Numbered from the stretch's first letter, positions 42,295 to 53,626 are shown. The stretch: 64,000 nt of DNA from Anodontia alba (GCA_964016985.1 OZ024828.1:81824033-81888032), one strand, 5' to 3'. The notes: generated from the sequence alone by a model not told the origin. Translations and numbers: made by a program.

Positions 42295-42718
42295 ACAATA
42301 TCTAAGACCATAGTCGTTGAGAATGAGAGACAGCAATAGCATTTCTATTATCTCCCTTGATAGGTAAAACGCAAAACAGACCAAGTACTAATATATACTC
42401 TGACCACTAACTAAATTGGAATCCTCTGTTTTTATCATAGGTCCATTCTGGAATTTAACTAATATTTAGCTTTAAAATTTTCCATACCCATACAAAAGAT
42501 TTACAAGCATTATACAAGTTATTGCACAGAAAATATTTCTTTTTGATATTTTGGAAGGTTTTCGCTTCGTTTACAGATACTTCTCAGGGGAGTTAACTGA
42601 CTGCTAACTCCCATTGTTCATCAATTTACTGAACCTCGAAATGGAAAAGAAATGACATGAAGTCGGTGCAAAAGAAAGTTACTGGTAGAAGCACAAAAAT
42701 CAGCCCTTTGGAATAAAA
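42295..42718. other. Unassigned sequence
   Basis: Nothing recognised beyond low-complexity T-rich patches. Confidence 0.35.
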
Positions 42719-42918
42719 TTAACCCAGTTATGCCTAGAGTACCGTTAAAGGGACATTGACAAACAATGTAGACCCTGATCAAATGCAGGGCCTCTGATCA
42801 GAGTCTAGACTGTTTGCATTAAATAGTTTTTATTAAACTAACCACACACACCTTTTACTTTAAATGGATCAGTCCAAAGAGTTGAGGTAGAAGAGTGCAC
42901 TTGCCATAAATGGGTTAA
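42719..42918 (+). mobile_element. E-family MITE (core-1 hairpin), TTAA-flanked
   Basis: TTAACCCAGTTATGCCTAGA ... GCCATAAATGGGTTAA. The core inner stem is reduced to AAATGCAGGGCCTC. Confidence 0.88.
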
Positions 42919-43248
42919 TTAAAGATGGAGCAGTTATTTCTGGACGTCATTTAGTCTACGGTCCAAGTCACTTTCCTGTACATACAGAGGGGCAAAATTG
43001 TTATACGACTAATTGGTTAATCACTACGCATGCAATTTGTCGCAAACAGGCTGCGTTATAGCCTGTCCTTATATCGGTTAACAATCTTAGTCTGTTTTTA
43101 GAACAATTCAGTTCTGAAAAAAAACAAAAAACAAATATATATATATATATATTACGGAAACGTTTCCCCCGCCACCCTTGTTTTATCAATATATCGTTAG
43201 TTTTGTCCGTTTTTTGTCCGTTTGAAACAAATATCGCATTTCAAAGTT

Positions 43249-43960
<712 letters not shown>

Positions 43961-44526
43961 GAAGGCGGTTTTGTAAAGAACCGAATATATATTTGGAATT
44001 TGGAATTTGAAGCTGCATCAGAATAAAGGAAGTCCCTCCCAATAATTTTTCTACTGATCCTTCCACTTTTGCAGATCTGTTTTTGTTTGTGCGTCGGTTA
44101 TTGCAAATACGTATGATGCTTGTTTCTCAGTGTTTCTTCTTCTTCTCTTCTTCTTTCTGTGCTTCGTAATATTTCCTGGGTATCTTCACTTATAGTTTTG
44201 TTATTTTTTCCACAACTGTGCTGACTTAAAGAATCCCTCAAGTCACAGCGAGTTAAGGTTTGAGATTTACTGATCTATGGTGTGGCTATTTGCTGATTTG
44301 ATTTCATTGCTCTCAAGGTAGAATCCTTTCAATAGCTTAGTCATACTATATCTGGTGCACGTTGTACAAAACACTGTTGTCTCGAACATTGATCTGAATA
44401 ATCTATGTTTGGATGTTAAACAAACAGATCGTCATCTTTTAAACTATAAGAATTATATTTTCAGTTCAGCTGTATAAACATCGTATAATGAGTTAAATAT
44501 ATTAAAAAAAAAAAAAAAACAAAAAA
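43961..44526. other. Unassigned sequence
   Basis: A-rich tract at 44504-44530. No recognised gene or repeat. Confidence 0.35.
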
Positions 44527-44529
44527 AAA

Positions 44530-45378
44530 ACACGTATATACGGAAGCGTATTGGTGCCTCTATTTATTGTGTTATACCGCAACTTGGCGACTTCAGATAT
44601 AGCGTTCAATGCGATTATCAAGCATATTTTGACTTGTATTTGTCGAAATATTTTGTTATATCGCAGTAAATCGGCTAAAACTGTCGCGAATTAATTTCCA
44701 AGTTGCAAAGAGGAAGTCAACATCTTTGAACTATCAGAAAAGTCGACTTGAAACAAGTCATCTTGAAATTAATTATGGTCATTTTGACTATTGAAAACTT
44801 GAGTAGACTGGGAATGAAGAAAACTTCACGCATTACAGAAGACGACATAATTGCATGTAGTTTAACTACACGCATTTCCATAAGTTGACATATTAATGAA
44901 GGATCTGCAACTCGATTTTTCATATATAGAGTTTTATTATAAAAGCATGATAATCGATATATGCCTTTGATAATAAAAATCGGTTTATAACTAAGCGACT
45001 TCTAGATCCTTCATCAACATGTCGACTTGTGCAAAATCGTCAAGTTAGAATGCATGCGATTTTCGCGTCTTCGCTAGGACGTGATGTTTTCTTCCCTCCT
45101 TGTCTAGTCAATTTTTTACAAGTCAAATAACGATAATTATGTTGAAGACGACTCTTTTCGAGTCGATTATTGTCATATTTCAAATATGTCGATTTCTTTT
45201 TTGCCACTTAAATGTTTTTTTCGGGTTGACTTTAGCCGATTTGAGGCAATTCAACAAAATATGTCAACAAATGCAATTCAAAATATGCCAGTAAACAGTG
45301 ACAACTTGCGATATTTGAAGTCGCAAATTTGCGATATAACACAAAAAGTGGAGGCACCAATACGCAGCTTTACATGTG
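44530..45378. mobile_element. Foldback element, arms about 400 bp
   Basis: Outer arms 'gcgtattggtgcctctattt' (44538) and 'gtggaggcaccaatacgcag' (45347). Similarity continues inward through 'ttgtgttataccgc' / 'gcgatataacacaa', 'gaagaaaacttcacgc' / 'gcgtcttcg...gatgttttcttcc', and 'aatgaaggatctgcaac' / 'cttctagatccttcatc'. The loop is near 44935-44980. Arms are roughly 70% alike by eye. No coding frame. Confidence 0.7.
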
Positions 45379-45501
45379 ATATATGTTTCCAATATATATA
45401 TATACTTACACAAATATTGCTTAGTTATCATTAATATCAAAATAAAACAACCCAAATTCACTTTATATTTGTAAAACAAGGGTGGCGGGGAAACGTTTCC
45501 G

Positions 45502-45503
<2 letters not shown>

Positions 45504-45562
<59 letters not shown>
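45504..45562. repeat. (TA)n microsatellite
   Basis: About 29 TA repeats. Confidence 0.97.
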
Positions 45563-45566
<4 letters not shown>

Positions 45567-45604
45567 ACTTTATTAGGCTTCCAAGTGGCCTTGTTGAAAA
45601 CAAA

Positions 45605-45607
<3 letters not shown>

Positions 45608-45664
<57 letters not shown>

Positions 45665-45680
45665 ACAGAGAGAGAGAGAG
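45608..45680. repeat. (TG)n with a short (GA)n
   Basis: About 27 TG repeats to 45661, then GAGACAGAGAGAGAGAGAG. Confidence 0.95.
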
Positions 45681-45845
45681 TTGTCTGTTTGTTTTTTAAA
45701 CCAACGTTAAATGGAGAAATTTATGATAGGAATACTCTTGCTTAAAAAGTTTAGCAATTAATGGTTTAATAAGATTGTTTAAGTAACTCTGCGTGCGTGT
45801 GTGTATGTGTGTGTGAACAATATATCTAATAAAAATTTCGGTAGT

Positions 45846-45897
45846 ATTTGATTCGGTAAAAAGCCTAATCCTACGGAATTCGTTTTTTACCGAATTA
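45846..45897. repeat. Short inverted repeat upstream of the gene
   Basis: ATTCGGTAAAAA and TTTTTTACCGAAT pair across about 24 bases. Role unknown. Confidence 0.5.
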
Positions 45898-45991
45898 CCG
45901 TGTTCTTTCGAGACAGACTTTTTCTTTTTCAAACACTGTTGATTATTAACAGCCCTGTTTACAGCAATACAGAGTGAAAGATTTAAATCCT

Positions 45992-46004
45992 TTGTGCATT
46001 TCAG
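45992..46004 (+). promoter_or_regulatory. Candidate 3' splice acceptor before the start codon
   Basis: TTGTGCATTTCAG ends at 46004, 11 bases before the ATG. It suggests a 5' UTR intron with the coding exon beginning at 46005. The pyrimidine tract is only moderate, so this is a candidate. Confidence 0.45.
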
Positions 46005-46015
46005 AATAACGCCAG

Positions 46016-47098
46016 ATGGGCCTGTTCAGCTTTTTGGCCCCTGTTGTTGGAGTAGTAGGAGGGCTTTTGGGTTTCAGGTCAACCCAAAGAAAAATAGAAG
46101 GTGCAGCCGGTGGGATTCAAGCATCCATAGACACTACATTGAAGGATGTTCACAAAGAACTAGCGCTTTTTAGAGAGAAATTGGAAGCAGATCTTCTTCC
46201 TGAAGCTACACAGACTATGGCTGTTGTCCGAGAATCGATGCAAGATGTGGTTGGTATTATGTACAAAACCTCGTTGGTGGCGCAAGAATCTATGAAGGAG
46301 ATGGTCATTTTATCGCACGCCTTTTTGAACAGAACATTCGTCACTATGGACAGGGTTGATGACGTTTTAATTCAAGTAAAGTATGGGATGGAAATAGGGC
46401 TCATCATGTTGTTTCTGTTTATCGCCATACTTTGCGGATATGAGCTCCGCAAAGCTACCAATGAGCAGACACCAAGCGTCTACGCCTTGTTTGAAAGAGA
46501 TATTTTACGTATGCTTAGAATCGGGTGCATTCTTGCGTGTCTTGCATTGATGGCAAAAGTGTTTACAGCTCTTGTGCTGAACAAAACAGCGGCCGCACCT
46601 GAAGAAATACTTCCGTGGGTTTTCCTTCCTGTTGTGCTGGTTATCTTTCTAAATATATTTCGTCTTCTGTTACGTGTCATATTATTCATATCACCTTTTT
46701 TGCAATTCATTTGGTGGTATCCATACAACATTGTAGTGTACCCTTGTGCATGGTTGTTTTATAAAGCTTTTCTTCAGCCCACTGCCTGGCTTGTCCGTGT
46801 TTATCAGAACAGACGACATTTTAGGAATCAGTTTGGAATTTACCTTATACTTTGTCTAGTTCTTGTACTACTGCCCGTTATTCTAATCCTTACCTTTGAA
46901 TGCATAACTACAGTCATGGGCGATTCTCTGAAACTGGACACGGGATTACTTTTAGCAATTTTTATTACATATATCATTTACTACGTCCTTGCTTTTGTCA
47001 TCATGGTTAGGTATACTATTCAAACAGTTGGGCAACAGGTAAAGAAGGTGTATGAATTAAGATACAGGGAAAATAGGTGGAATCGTCTTACGATGTAA
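46016..47098 (+). CDS. Uncharacterised multi-pass membrane protein, single coding exon, 360 aa
   Basis: Function unknown; I do not recognise the family. The protein opens with a Gly-rich hydrophobic stretch (residues 2-20, MGLFSFLAPVVGVVGGLLGF), followed by a polar, probably amphipathic-helical region (about 25-120, with LKDVHKELALFREKLEADLL and an NRT glycosylation-type triplet at 105). At least five likely membrane segments follow, at about 126-143, 166-187, 200-228, 274-297 and 309-332. A Trp/Tyr/Pro-rich stretch lies at 230-260 (QFIWWYPYNIVVYPCAWLFY), and the tail is basic (QQVKKVYELRYRENRW). The start is chosen because an in-frame TAA lies at 46007-46009, so no upstream Met in this frame can belong to this exon. 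Codon usage is mixed and the GC content is clearly above the flanks. The frame is unbroken for 1083 bp in a region where other frames are repeat artefacts. No AATAAA was found within about 1 kb downstream. It could be a lineage-specific gene or a captured element gene. Confidence 0.85.
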   Translation: MGLFSFLAPVVGVVGGLLGFRSTQRKIEGAAGGIQASIDTTLKDVHKELALFREKLEADLLPEATQTMAVVRESMQDVVGIMYKTSLVAQESMKEMVILSHAFLNRTFVTMDRVDDVLIQVKYGMEIGLIMLFLFIAILCGYELRKATNEQTPSVYALFERDILRMLRIGCILACLALMAKVFTALVLNKTAAAPEEILPWVFLPVVLVIFLNIFRLLLRVILFISPFLQFIWWYPYNIVVYPCAWLFYKAFLQPTAWLVRVYQNRRHFRNQFGIYLILCLVLVLLPVILILTFECITTVMGDSLKLDTGLLLAIFITYIIYYVLAFVIMVRYTIQTVGQQVKKVYELRYRENRWNRLTM

Positions 47099-47369
47099 AA
47101 GGCACTCCTTACAACCTACTTCAAATGTAACAATGACGTAGACACGCATTTTCGTCAGTAACTAGTTTTTCGGAATCTTGCTGAACCTTGGTTTCATGAA
47201 ATTCAGAATATTAACTTAATGTACAAAATTCTCTGTCATATGGGCTGTCTGTCTTTTGAAATATCGGCCTTCTGAAACGCAACGTATATTCAGACACCTC
47301 GACCATCCGTGTTGATATTCAATAACACAAATCATTTAAGCGTAATTGATCGAAGTAGCTACAATAAGT

Positions 47370-47374
<5 letters not shown>
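47099..47374. other. Possible 3' UTR or intergenic sequence
   Basis: Follows the stop codon directly. No AATAAA signal, repeat family or frame is recognised. Confidence 0.35.

Positions 47375-47413
<39 letters not shown>
47375..47413. repeat. Poly-T tract, 39 bases
   Basis: Uninterrupted T run. Confidence 0.97.
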
Positions 47414-47414
<1 letters not shown>

Positions 47415-47489
47415 TGAAAGGCAGTACGAAAATGGATCGTTGGTGCATTTAGTGAGTTTTCACTGCAATTATGCACACTTTATGATATA

Positions 47490-47655
47490 GGGGATTACTG
47501 CATTCAAATGTGTCATTTGGGGAGGTAAATTGGCTGTTTAATGGTCGGAAATTTCGTCTTACGGCGACGCGTCAGCGGAGCCGTAAAACGTAATTTGCGG
47601 CCGTAAAACCGCCGATTTACCTCCCCAAATGACAAATTTGAATGCAGTTATCCCC
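47490..47655. mobile_element. Inverted-repeat element with a CpG-rich centre
   Basis: Left arm GGGGATTACTGCATTCAAAT + 'gtcatttggggaggtaaat'. The right arm is its complement, 'atttacctccccaaatgac' + 'atttgaatgcagttatcccc'. The centre (47540-47610) is CpG-rich with repeated GCCGTAAAACG-type motifs. Confidence 0.8.
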
Positions 47656-47904
47656 ATTCTAATGCATTTATTCATTTTTTTTTCTGGTGAAAAAAGTACT
47701 ATTTGGACAGAGCGACAAGTGTTGTGAGCTGCGTAAAATCAAATGCCAGCCAATGAGAAGCGACGTTACGTGATGACGTCGGATTTCCGACAGTATATCG
47801 CTGATTCTAACACTCCTCGCCTATATAGCCAATGGTTAAACTCAGTGATATAATATGAAATTAGGCACTACCTAGATGCGTGCAAAGCCACCCCACTACA
47901 TAGG

Positions 47905-48118
47905 CCTCCCAGGAGGTAACATGTTCCCTAAAAATAATCGACCATGTTCCCTAAAAGTAATTTTCAAAATTACCATGTTCCCTATTCCCATAACATTTCT
48001 TTTGCTACCCTGTTCTCATAAAATATTTTCCAACGTTCCCTGAAAGGAAAAGACTAATGAGCATGATCCCTTGTTCCCCAATCCCCCACCCCCTCCCCGC
48101 CGCCCCCGGGGAGCGCAA
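47905..48118. repeat. Low-complexity repeat of 'catgttccct'
   Basis: Repeated CATGTTCCCTAAAA units, ending in a C-rich tract CCCCACCCCCTCCCCGCCGC. Confidence 0.6.
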
Positions 48119-48251
48119 CCTTAAAAGGTATTATGCTTTAAAGTAAAGAACTTTACAAACAATGAATTTTGACACACATTTGATCAAAATCGGTGGAAAA
48201 TTATGTAAGTTATAGGCAAATGAATATTTTAACATTGGAGGAATGGGCGCC

Positions 48252-48290
48252 GCCATTGTTGTTGTTGTTGTTTTTGTTGTTGTTGTTACA
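48252..48290. repeat. (GTT)n microsatellite
   Basis: TTGTTGTTGTTGTTG with one interruption. Confidence 0.9.
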
Positions 48291-48565
48291 TAAATTCTCC
48301 CAGAGTTGGGACACCTCGAATTGAGTGGAACACAAATTTTCGTAGATAATCTCCAGGGTTAAAATGATGCTCAGTCCATCACCCTATCTACACTTTAAAC
48401 TTTATGTACATATATGCTTAAAATGTTCAGTCTTTTCATGATAAAAAGTCTTTATAAGATTTTGATAGTCTTTACACCACAAAGTCTTTGTACATGTTAA
48501 CCTGACAATCTCAATTAAATCATGAACAACCCTGCTGGGATGTGCCACGGATTGACTTCTTTGAC

Positions 48566-48836
48566 TTAACAGTTCTGTTGCGACGCGGAATCAATGATAG
48601 TCTCATATCTTTCACAGTCCAGGGCAAAACATAATCTTCTGGCTTGAAACTCAATGTTTGACAGTTCATAACCATGAGTGTTAGCGTCTATTAGCAAACT
48701 ACTGTCTATGATTAGCTTCAGCAGGGTATCATTGTCACAAGCAGGGTTACACAAGCCACTACAAGCCTCTACCAATGTGTTTATGATAGGGTTTCTTATC
48801 GCGGCAAGCACAGGACAGTCCAGCAGAAAATGTTGT
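48566..48836 (-). pseudogene. C-terminal scrap of a non-LTR retrotransposon polyprotein
   Basis: The minus-strand frame contains HFLLDCPVLAAIRN (from about 48836), which fits the H-F-L-L-x-C-P motif near the C-terminus of many endonuclease/reverse-transcriptase proteins. It is followed by a typical hydrophobic tail ending FALDCERYETIIDSASQQNC and a stop at 48566. The endonuclease and reverse-transcriptase domains are absent. Sequence to about 48300 may be its 3' UTR. This is typical 5'-truncated LINE debris. Confidence 0.65.
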
Positions 48837-48850
48837 AATGTAATTTTGAA

Positions 48851-49750
48851 TATTTAATGAGGTTCCATAAAAATTAAAATTCATTTCATAAAGGTAGTTA
48901 TTCTCTTAAAGTTAGTTTATTTTGGGGGAAATGATTGCTTGTCACTATAATTAAAAGATTATTAAAATATGCAGCAAAAACAATTTACACTGGGCGAAAA
49001 GACCGTTTAAATAGCCTTTCTTCAGGAATACAAATCGCCATATATTTGATATCATATTCAAATCCTCATTCATATCAATGTGTGACTTGCACTCATTTTC
49101 TCCCTCTTTTTTTTTTTTTTTTTTTTTTTAAGAAACAAAATACACACCAATGCCAAGCGAATTGAACCTACAGAGCACCTCTTTTAAAACCTTTTTCTTT
49201 TTCAAGCAATGAACAGCAGTTATACATATTGGATTAGATAAATGATTAAATTACCTTAAAATCTTGTCTCAATATGCTGGTTTCATAAATACCTGCTTTA
49301 CATCTCAAAAAAAAATGTGTAAACAAACGTGGTTACAGCGACAGGAAAACCCCGCAGGAACATTTAGCGGACAACAAAAGCTACGTCACGGGAACACCCC
49401 GTTACGTAATGCCAGGATTCTCGTGCACATTTTGTTTCTTTTTTCCCAGTACGGTGTAAATTCGGTTAGCTTTCATTTCGTTTCACATCTGACTTTGGAA
49501 TTTGAACTTTGAAAATTTTTTGGATTAATTTAAATGCGAAGTAAATAGATTCTAATCCTCTCTCGATATGTCGAGAAGATACTTGTGAGCAAAAATGTGT
49601 TCCGGCTTCATTGAGCGTCGATCAGAATTAGGTTTCTTATGCTGGATCCAGTATTACATATGAAAGGTGCCATGTTGTCCAAAGTTTTTAAGTTTCTTAG
49701 GTAAATAACTACATTTGAATGAACTTTATTTAAATGCTACGTGTTATCTA
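48851..49750. other. Mostly unassigned sequence
   Basis: Poly-T at 49107-49131. From about 49320 CpG content rises (CAGCGACAGGAAAACCCCGC). No frame above 82 codons and none with a recognisable motif. Confidence 0.35.
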
Positions 49751-49751
49751 T

Positions 49752-50060
49752 AGGCGTGCTTCGCACGCGGGCCCCTTCGGGCCCGCTTTGCTTTGCACGT
49801 ATTATGCAATAAATCACTTGGCGGAAACGCGCGACGCTATCTGGCGCCTTTCCGACGTCATTTCGACACGCTGCTGACGTCAGCCTTAATTTCTACGACG
49901 CTAGACTGTGTAACGTCGTCTTTCTCACTTCAGCAACGTAAGAAATGCATGCAAACGTCAGTGTTACAGTCAAAACTTTTGGCGGGATTTCTTTATTCGA
50001 TTGCGGAAAGTTTGAAAAATCTAAAGGATACAATTACCTTTTCGTCGTTTTCTATGTGTT
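49752..50060. other. CpG-rich stretch with two GC hairpins
   Basis: GCGTGCTTCGCACGC and GGGCCCCTTCGGGCCC are adjacent hairpins at 49755-49788. The next 250 bases are rich in CpG and GACGTCA-like motifs (TGACGTCA at 49874). Possibly part of a repeat or of a regulatory region; unresolved. Confidence 0.45.
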
Positions 50061-50066
50061 AGAATC

Positions 50067-50238
50067 GAAATAGATCAGCTCTTGTGCGTGATTTGTTGAG
50101 TAATAAATCACAGTTTGTCGGTCAGTTGTAAGAAGATAAATCACTCGCGCTCCGCGCTCGTGATTTGATCTACTTTACAACTGACCTCCAAACAGTGATT
50201 TATTACTCAACAAATCACTGCTAGAGCTGATCTATTTC
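50067..50238. mobile_element. 172-bp inverted-repeat element
   Basis: Left arm AAATAGATCAGCTCTTGTGC, 'gatttgttgagtaataaatc', 'ggtcagttgtaa'. The right arm is the complement, ending GAGCTGATCTATTTC. Loop TCGCGCTCCGCGCTCG. Arms about 78 bp, roughly 85% alike by eye. Confidence 0.85.
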
Positions 50239-50535
50239 TTAAATATACCGTCGATAATATTTGACGTTATCCAATCAGACGTCGCGTTACATACGCAATT
50301 GCATTAGAATTTGGCATCAGTCCGAACAAATGATCCAGTCTCAGTCAACTATGTGTATATCATCAAGGCTGCGTTCAGAACTGCAAGTTACTCGCGAGTG
50401 TTTTGCCCAGGACCCCTGCTCCTGTTGGCGCTCGTCATTAAGTACAAGGATCCAGGGCAAAACATTCGCTATTACTTTGCACTACTAAAAGCAGCCCATG
50501 TTAATGGCTTAAAGTATATTGAGAAAAAAATATGT

Positions 50536-50778
50536 TAGTCAACGTACCTTCGGACATATATAATGCGCCCAGTGAAGATTCAATCCGCCTGCCCATTCGT
50601 GCAGTCTGATCAGAATCTTCACTGTGCGCATGATGCAACGTTTCTTCATGTGGACAACGAAGACTGATCAGCCAAGGAGTTTATTCATGCTGATATGACT
50701 TTGCGAATGTGCAGGCTGATTTAAGTCTTCGTTGGGCGCACACGTCAGAATGTACGTTTTCTCGTGTTGCGGCTCATA
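50536..50778 (+). mobile_element. L-family MITE
   Basis: AACGTACCTTCGGACATATA at the left and 'gtcagaatgtacgttttctc' + GTGTTGCGGCTCAT at the right. Internal 'gcatgatgcaacgtttcttc' marker. Confidence 0.75.
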
Positions 50779-51390
50779 TACAATTTGAAGAAAACAGCTT
50801 TATCTGATGATATTACAGAAGGCTAGAGGTGCAAAACTTCTTTCATACAGATATGACGTTTGTAAACGATTTCGTTCCGACTTTTAACGGAAAGTCGCGA
50901 ATATCTACACGATCGCTTTCCGAACAGAAATTTCACTGACCAATGAAAGTCGGAATAAAAACAAAATTGCCGCGCCAAGTATTTGAGAGAATTCTCACGG
51001 AAATGAAATATTTTTCAACGATAATGCCTAGCCCCTACCGTGTAAAGGGTTGCAAAAGCCTACAAATTAAAGGAAATAAAATTAGTTTTTTTTTTGTTTT
51101 TGTTTTTTTTTCTCATGTGCCTTGGAAAGATGATGCTTTCGTCGGCAGCGGCTCAGTCTCGCTGGGGACCGCTATGCCTTCTATTTCGAGATAATTGGCG
51201 GATTTAGTCATATGACAGTGCCACGTGACCTGGATAACGAGTGAATTTCGGAAAAGTACGGAATCTGTATGAAAGCAGCAATTTAACACGTAAGAAAAAA
51301 AAACACTGCAATAAAAAGCGTAATGTTACAGTGGTATTTAATAGGAAAATAGGCTTAGCCTAAATGCGAGCACAGCACAGACCTATATCT
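50779..51390. other. Unassigned, CpG-containing sequence
   Basis: An 83-codon frame at 50943-51194 is not supported. No repeat family recognised. Confidence 0.35.
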
Positions 51391-51393
51391 GTA

Positions 51394-52006
51394 CTCTTCA
51401 AAAGTCCTTCACAGCATCATTAAATATCAGTATATAAAAATATTATGTAAATCAATAATAAATAAAAATAATCAGCAAAATATGTTCGTGACACTTATTG
51501 TCACTCGTTTCTAGTCATTTCTTGAAGCTTATTAGTGAGACCCATAATCAAGTCCGCCAACTTCCGGGAAGAAAAAACGGAAGAAAATTGGTCAGAGCGA
51601 TTACTGCTGAAAGTATATATCTTTGTATATCTTACTTTTCCTTGATCATATTAGCGAGCACAGCTCGCGACGCGCGCAGCACGTCGCGAACGAAGTGAGC
51701 TCTACGGTAGAGAATATGATCAATGAAAAGTAACATAAAACAATATATACTTTCAGCAGAAATCGCTCTGACCAATTTTCTTCCCGTTTTCTTCCCGGAA
51801 GTTGTCAAAAGTTGTCACCGGAAGTTGACAGGACTGGAGCGGACTTGATACTAATAAGCGTCACGAAGTGAGAAGAAACGCGTGTCAATAAGTGTCACGG
51901 ACATAAATTGCTGATTATTTTTATATATTTATTTATTATTTATTTTTGATTTACATATATTTTTATATACTGATATTTAATGATGCTGTGAAGGACTTTT
52001 GAAGAG
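51394..52006. mobile_element. Foldback element, arms about 300 bp
   Basis: Left edge CTCTTCAAAAGTCCTTCACA, right edge TGTGAAGGACTTTTGAAGAG. The arms match through 'cgtgacacttattgtcact' / 'gtcaataagtgtcacg', 'gaaaattggtcagagcgatt' / 'atcgctctgaccaattttc' and 'gaaagtatatat' / 'atatatactttc'. The centre is a GC-rich loop with GCTCGCGACGCGCGCAGCAC. No coding frame. Confidence 0.88.
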
Positions 52007-52094
52007 ATGGGATTTCCCTATCTCCACTAAGCACCAACGATAAACTTTCTTTGTCTGTAGTCGGTCTTCAAATCTACTAAAAAACTGTAATTGG

Positions 52095-52320
52095 ACCTCG
52101 CCAAGCAAAAACGTGTCTTCGGGCATATGCACACACGAAGCCCCAGATCAGCCTGTGCATTCACGCAATGTTCAGGGCATTTACTGTCCCTTATCGGAAT
52201 CATTGGATACTACATATATGAACTGAGAGCAAAGGCCCGGTGATACTTTGTGCATGTGAAGGATGATCCGACTGCGCGTTTTGCGTATGTTCGAAGGCAC
52301 CTTTTCACTTGAAGAAGCCC
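52095..52320 (+). mobile_element. L-family MITE, diverged
   Basis: 'aaaacgtgtcttcgggcata' at the left, 'gtatgttcgaaggcacctt' at the right, with AGATCAGCCTGTGCATTCAC inside. Confidence 0.6.
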
Positions 52321-52334
52321 ATATGTAAAACTAG

Positions 52335-52575
52335 CAACACATAAAACGCCAAGAAAATCTGCATCTGAAAATGTTGTCTATTTTTGTCGTCTGCTGAATA
52401 TTGCAAACTTTTCAAACCTATTTTTGCATACAGGCAAACAGTGTGGACCCAGATCAGACTGCTCATAAAGGAGCAGTCTGATCTGGATCCACGCTGTTTT
52501 CAGAAGTGACTTTTAAAGTAACCAGCAGAAGACAAAGCAGACGACAATAGTTGTGATTGGCGCTTTAAGGGTTAA
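52335..52575 (+). mobile_element. D-family MITE (core-1 hairpin)
   Basis: 'ataaaacgccaagaaaatct' ... CGCTTTAAGGGTTAA. Core AACAGTGTGGACCCAGATCA with inner stem CTGCTCATAAAGGAGCAG. The left TTAA is lost. Confidence 0.88.
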
Positions 52576-52622
52576 AACGAATAATAAACAATTCATGAAA
52601 AATATATAAGCTTTCTGACATC

Positions 52623-52623
<1 letters not shown>

Positions 52624-52661
<38 letters not shown>

Positions 52662-52682
52662 TAAGTGTGTATGTGTGTGTGA
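52624..52682. repeat. (TG)n microsatellite
   Basis: TG repeats from 52624 with interruptions by TATG and TAAG. Confidence 0.93.
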
Positions 52683-52816
52683 GGCGGAGATAAATAGATT
52701 CAAAACGTGGTAAAATGAATATTAATGCTCCATAAGAGTAATGAACACTTTCATAAAGCTGAAAAAAAGCAGAAGTAGCATGGAAATTCTATGTTTAGCA
52801 TTGAAATTCTACATGT

Positions 52817-53053
52817 TTAACCTTTAAACTGCCAATCACAACAATTGTCGTCTGCTTTGTCACCTGCTTATGATTTTAAAAGTCATTTCTGTAAACAGTG
52901 TGGACCCAGATCAGACTGGAGCAGTCTGATCTGGGTCCACATTGTTTGCCTGTATGCAAAAATAGGTTTAAAAACGTTTGCAAGAATATTCAGCAGACGA
53001 CATAAGCAGACGACATTTTCAGATGCAGGTTTTTCTTGGCGTTTTAAGGGTTA
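52817..53053 (-). mobile_element. D-family MITE (core-1 hairpin)
   Basis: TTAACCTTTAAACTGCCAAT ... CTTGGCGTTTTAAGGGTTA. Core inner stem reduced (GACTGGAGCAGTC). Reverse orientation, 240 bp from the previous D copy. Confidence 0.9.
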
Positions 53054-53110
53054 TTGTCAAATTGCTGGATTTCAAGAAACACATCGAGATTTCGCTATTG
53101 TATATACATG

Positions 53111-53460
53111 TATTGTCGAACCTCAATAGCTAGAACATCTTTGGGACCATGGAACTGTGGTCTAGATATGGGTAGTTCGAGCCACTGAGCGCCAGGTTAG
53201 GAGATAAATGGGAAATATATACGGATGTCCTTTCAATCTTCTATAAAAAATAATGGTATATCGAGTGTACTCATTAGAATCGCCTCGATGGGGCGATTCT
53301 AACGAGTACACACAACATACATTTTCATGATCAAATATAAAGAAATCCTAAAATGTCCCTCAATATTTGTTTTGTTGAGCTGTCTGAAGAATTTCCTAGG
53401 GACTCAAAAATTAGCCACGGTAAACGAATCATCGGTGTTCGAGTCATTGAGGTTTTACTG
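53111..53460 (-). mobile_element. U-family pogo-like element carrying a core-2 hairpin
   Basis: Right end 'tcattgaggttttactg' followed by TA, left end 'tattgtcgaacctcaatagc', i.e. CAGTAAAACCTC-type inverted ends. In the middle (53266-53335) sits GTACTCATTAGAATCGCCTC / GGCGATTCTAACGAGTAC, the core-2 hairpin of A and P elements. Confidence 0.7.
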
Positions 53461-53626
53461 TATAAAATGAATTACTGAATGTCAAGCAACGTTGATTCTA
53501 ATGAGATGGCTCATTATGAAGAATGGTCTCATTTGAATTTGCGCAGTTTGCAAAAAAATGCTCAGTTTGAGTCGTTTCTTCTTGGTCTGCATAGTGTCGC
53601 TTGATTATCATCTGTAGCTCCAAAGA

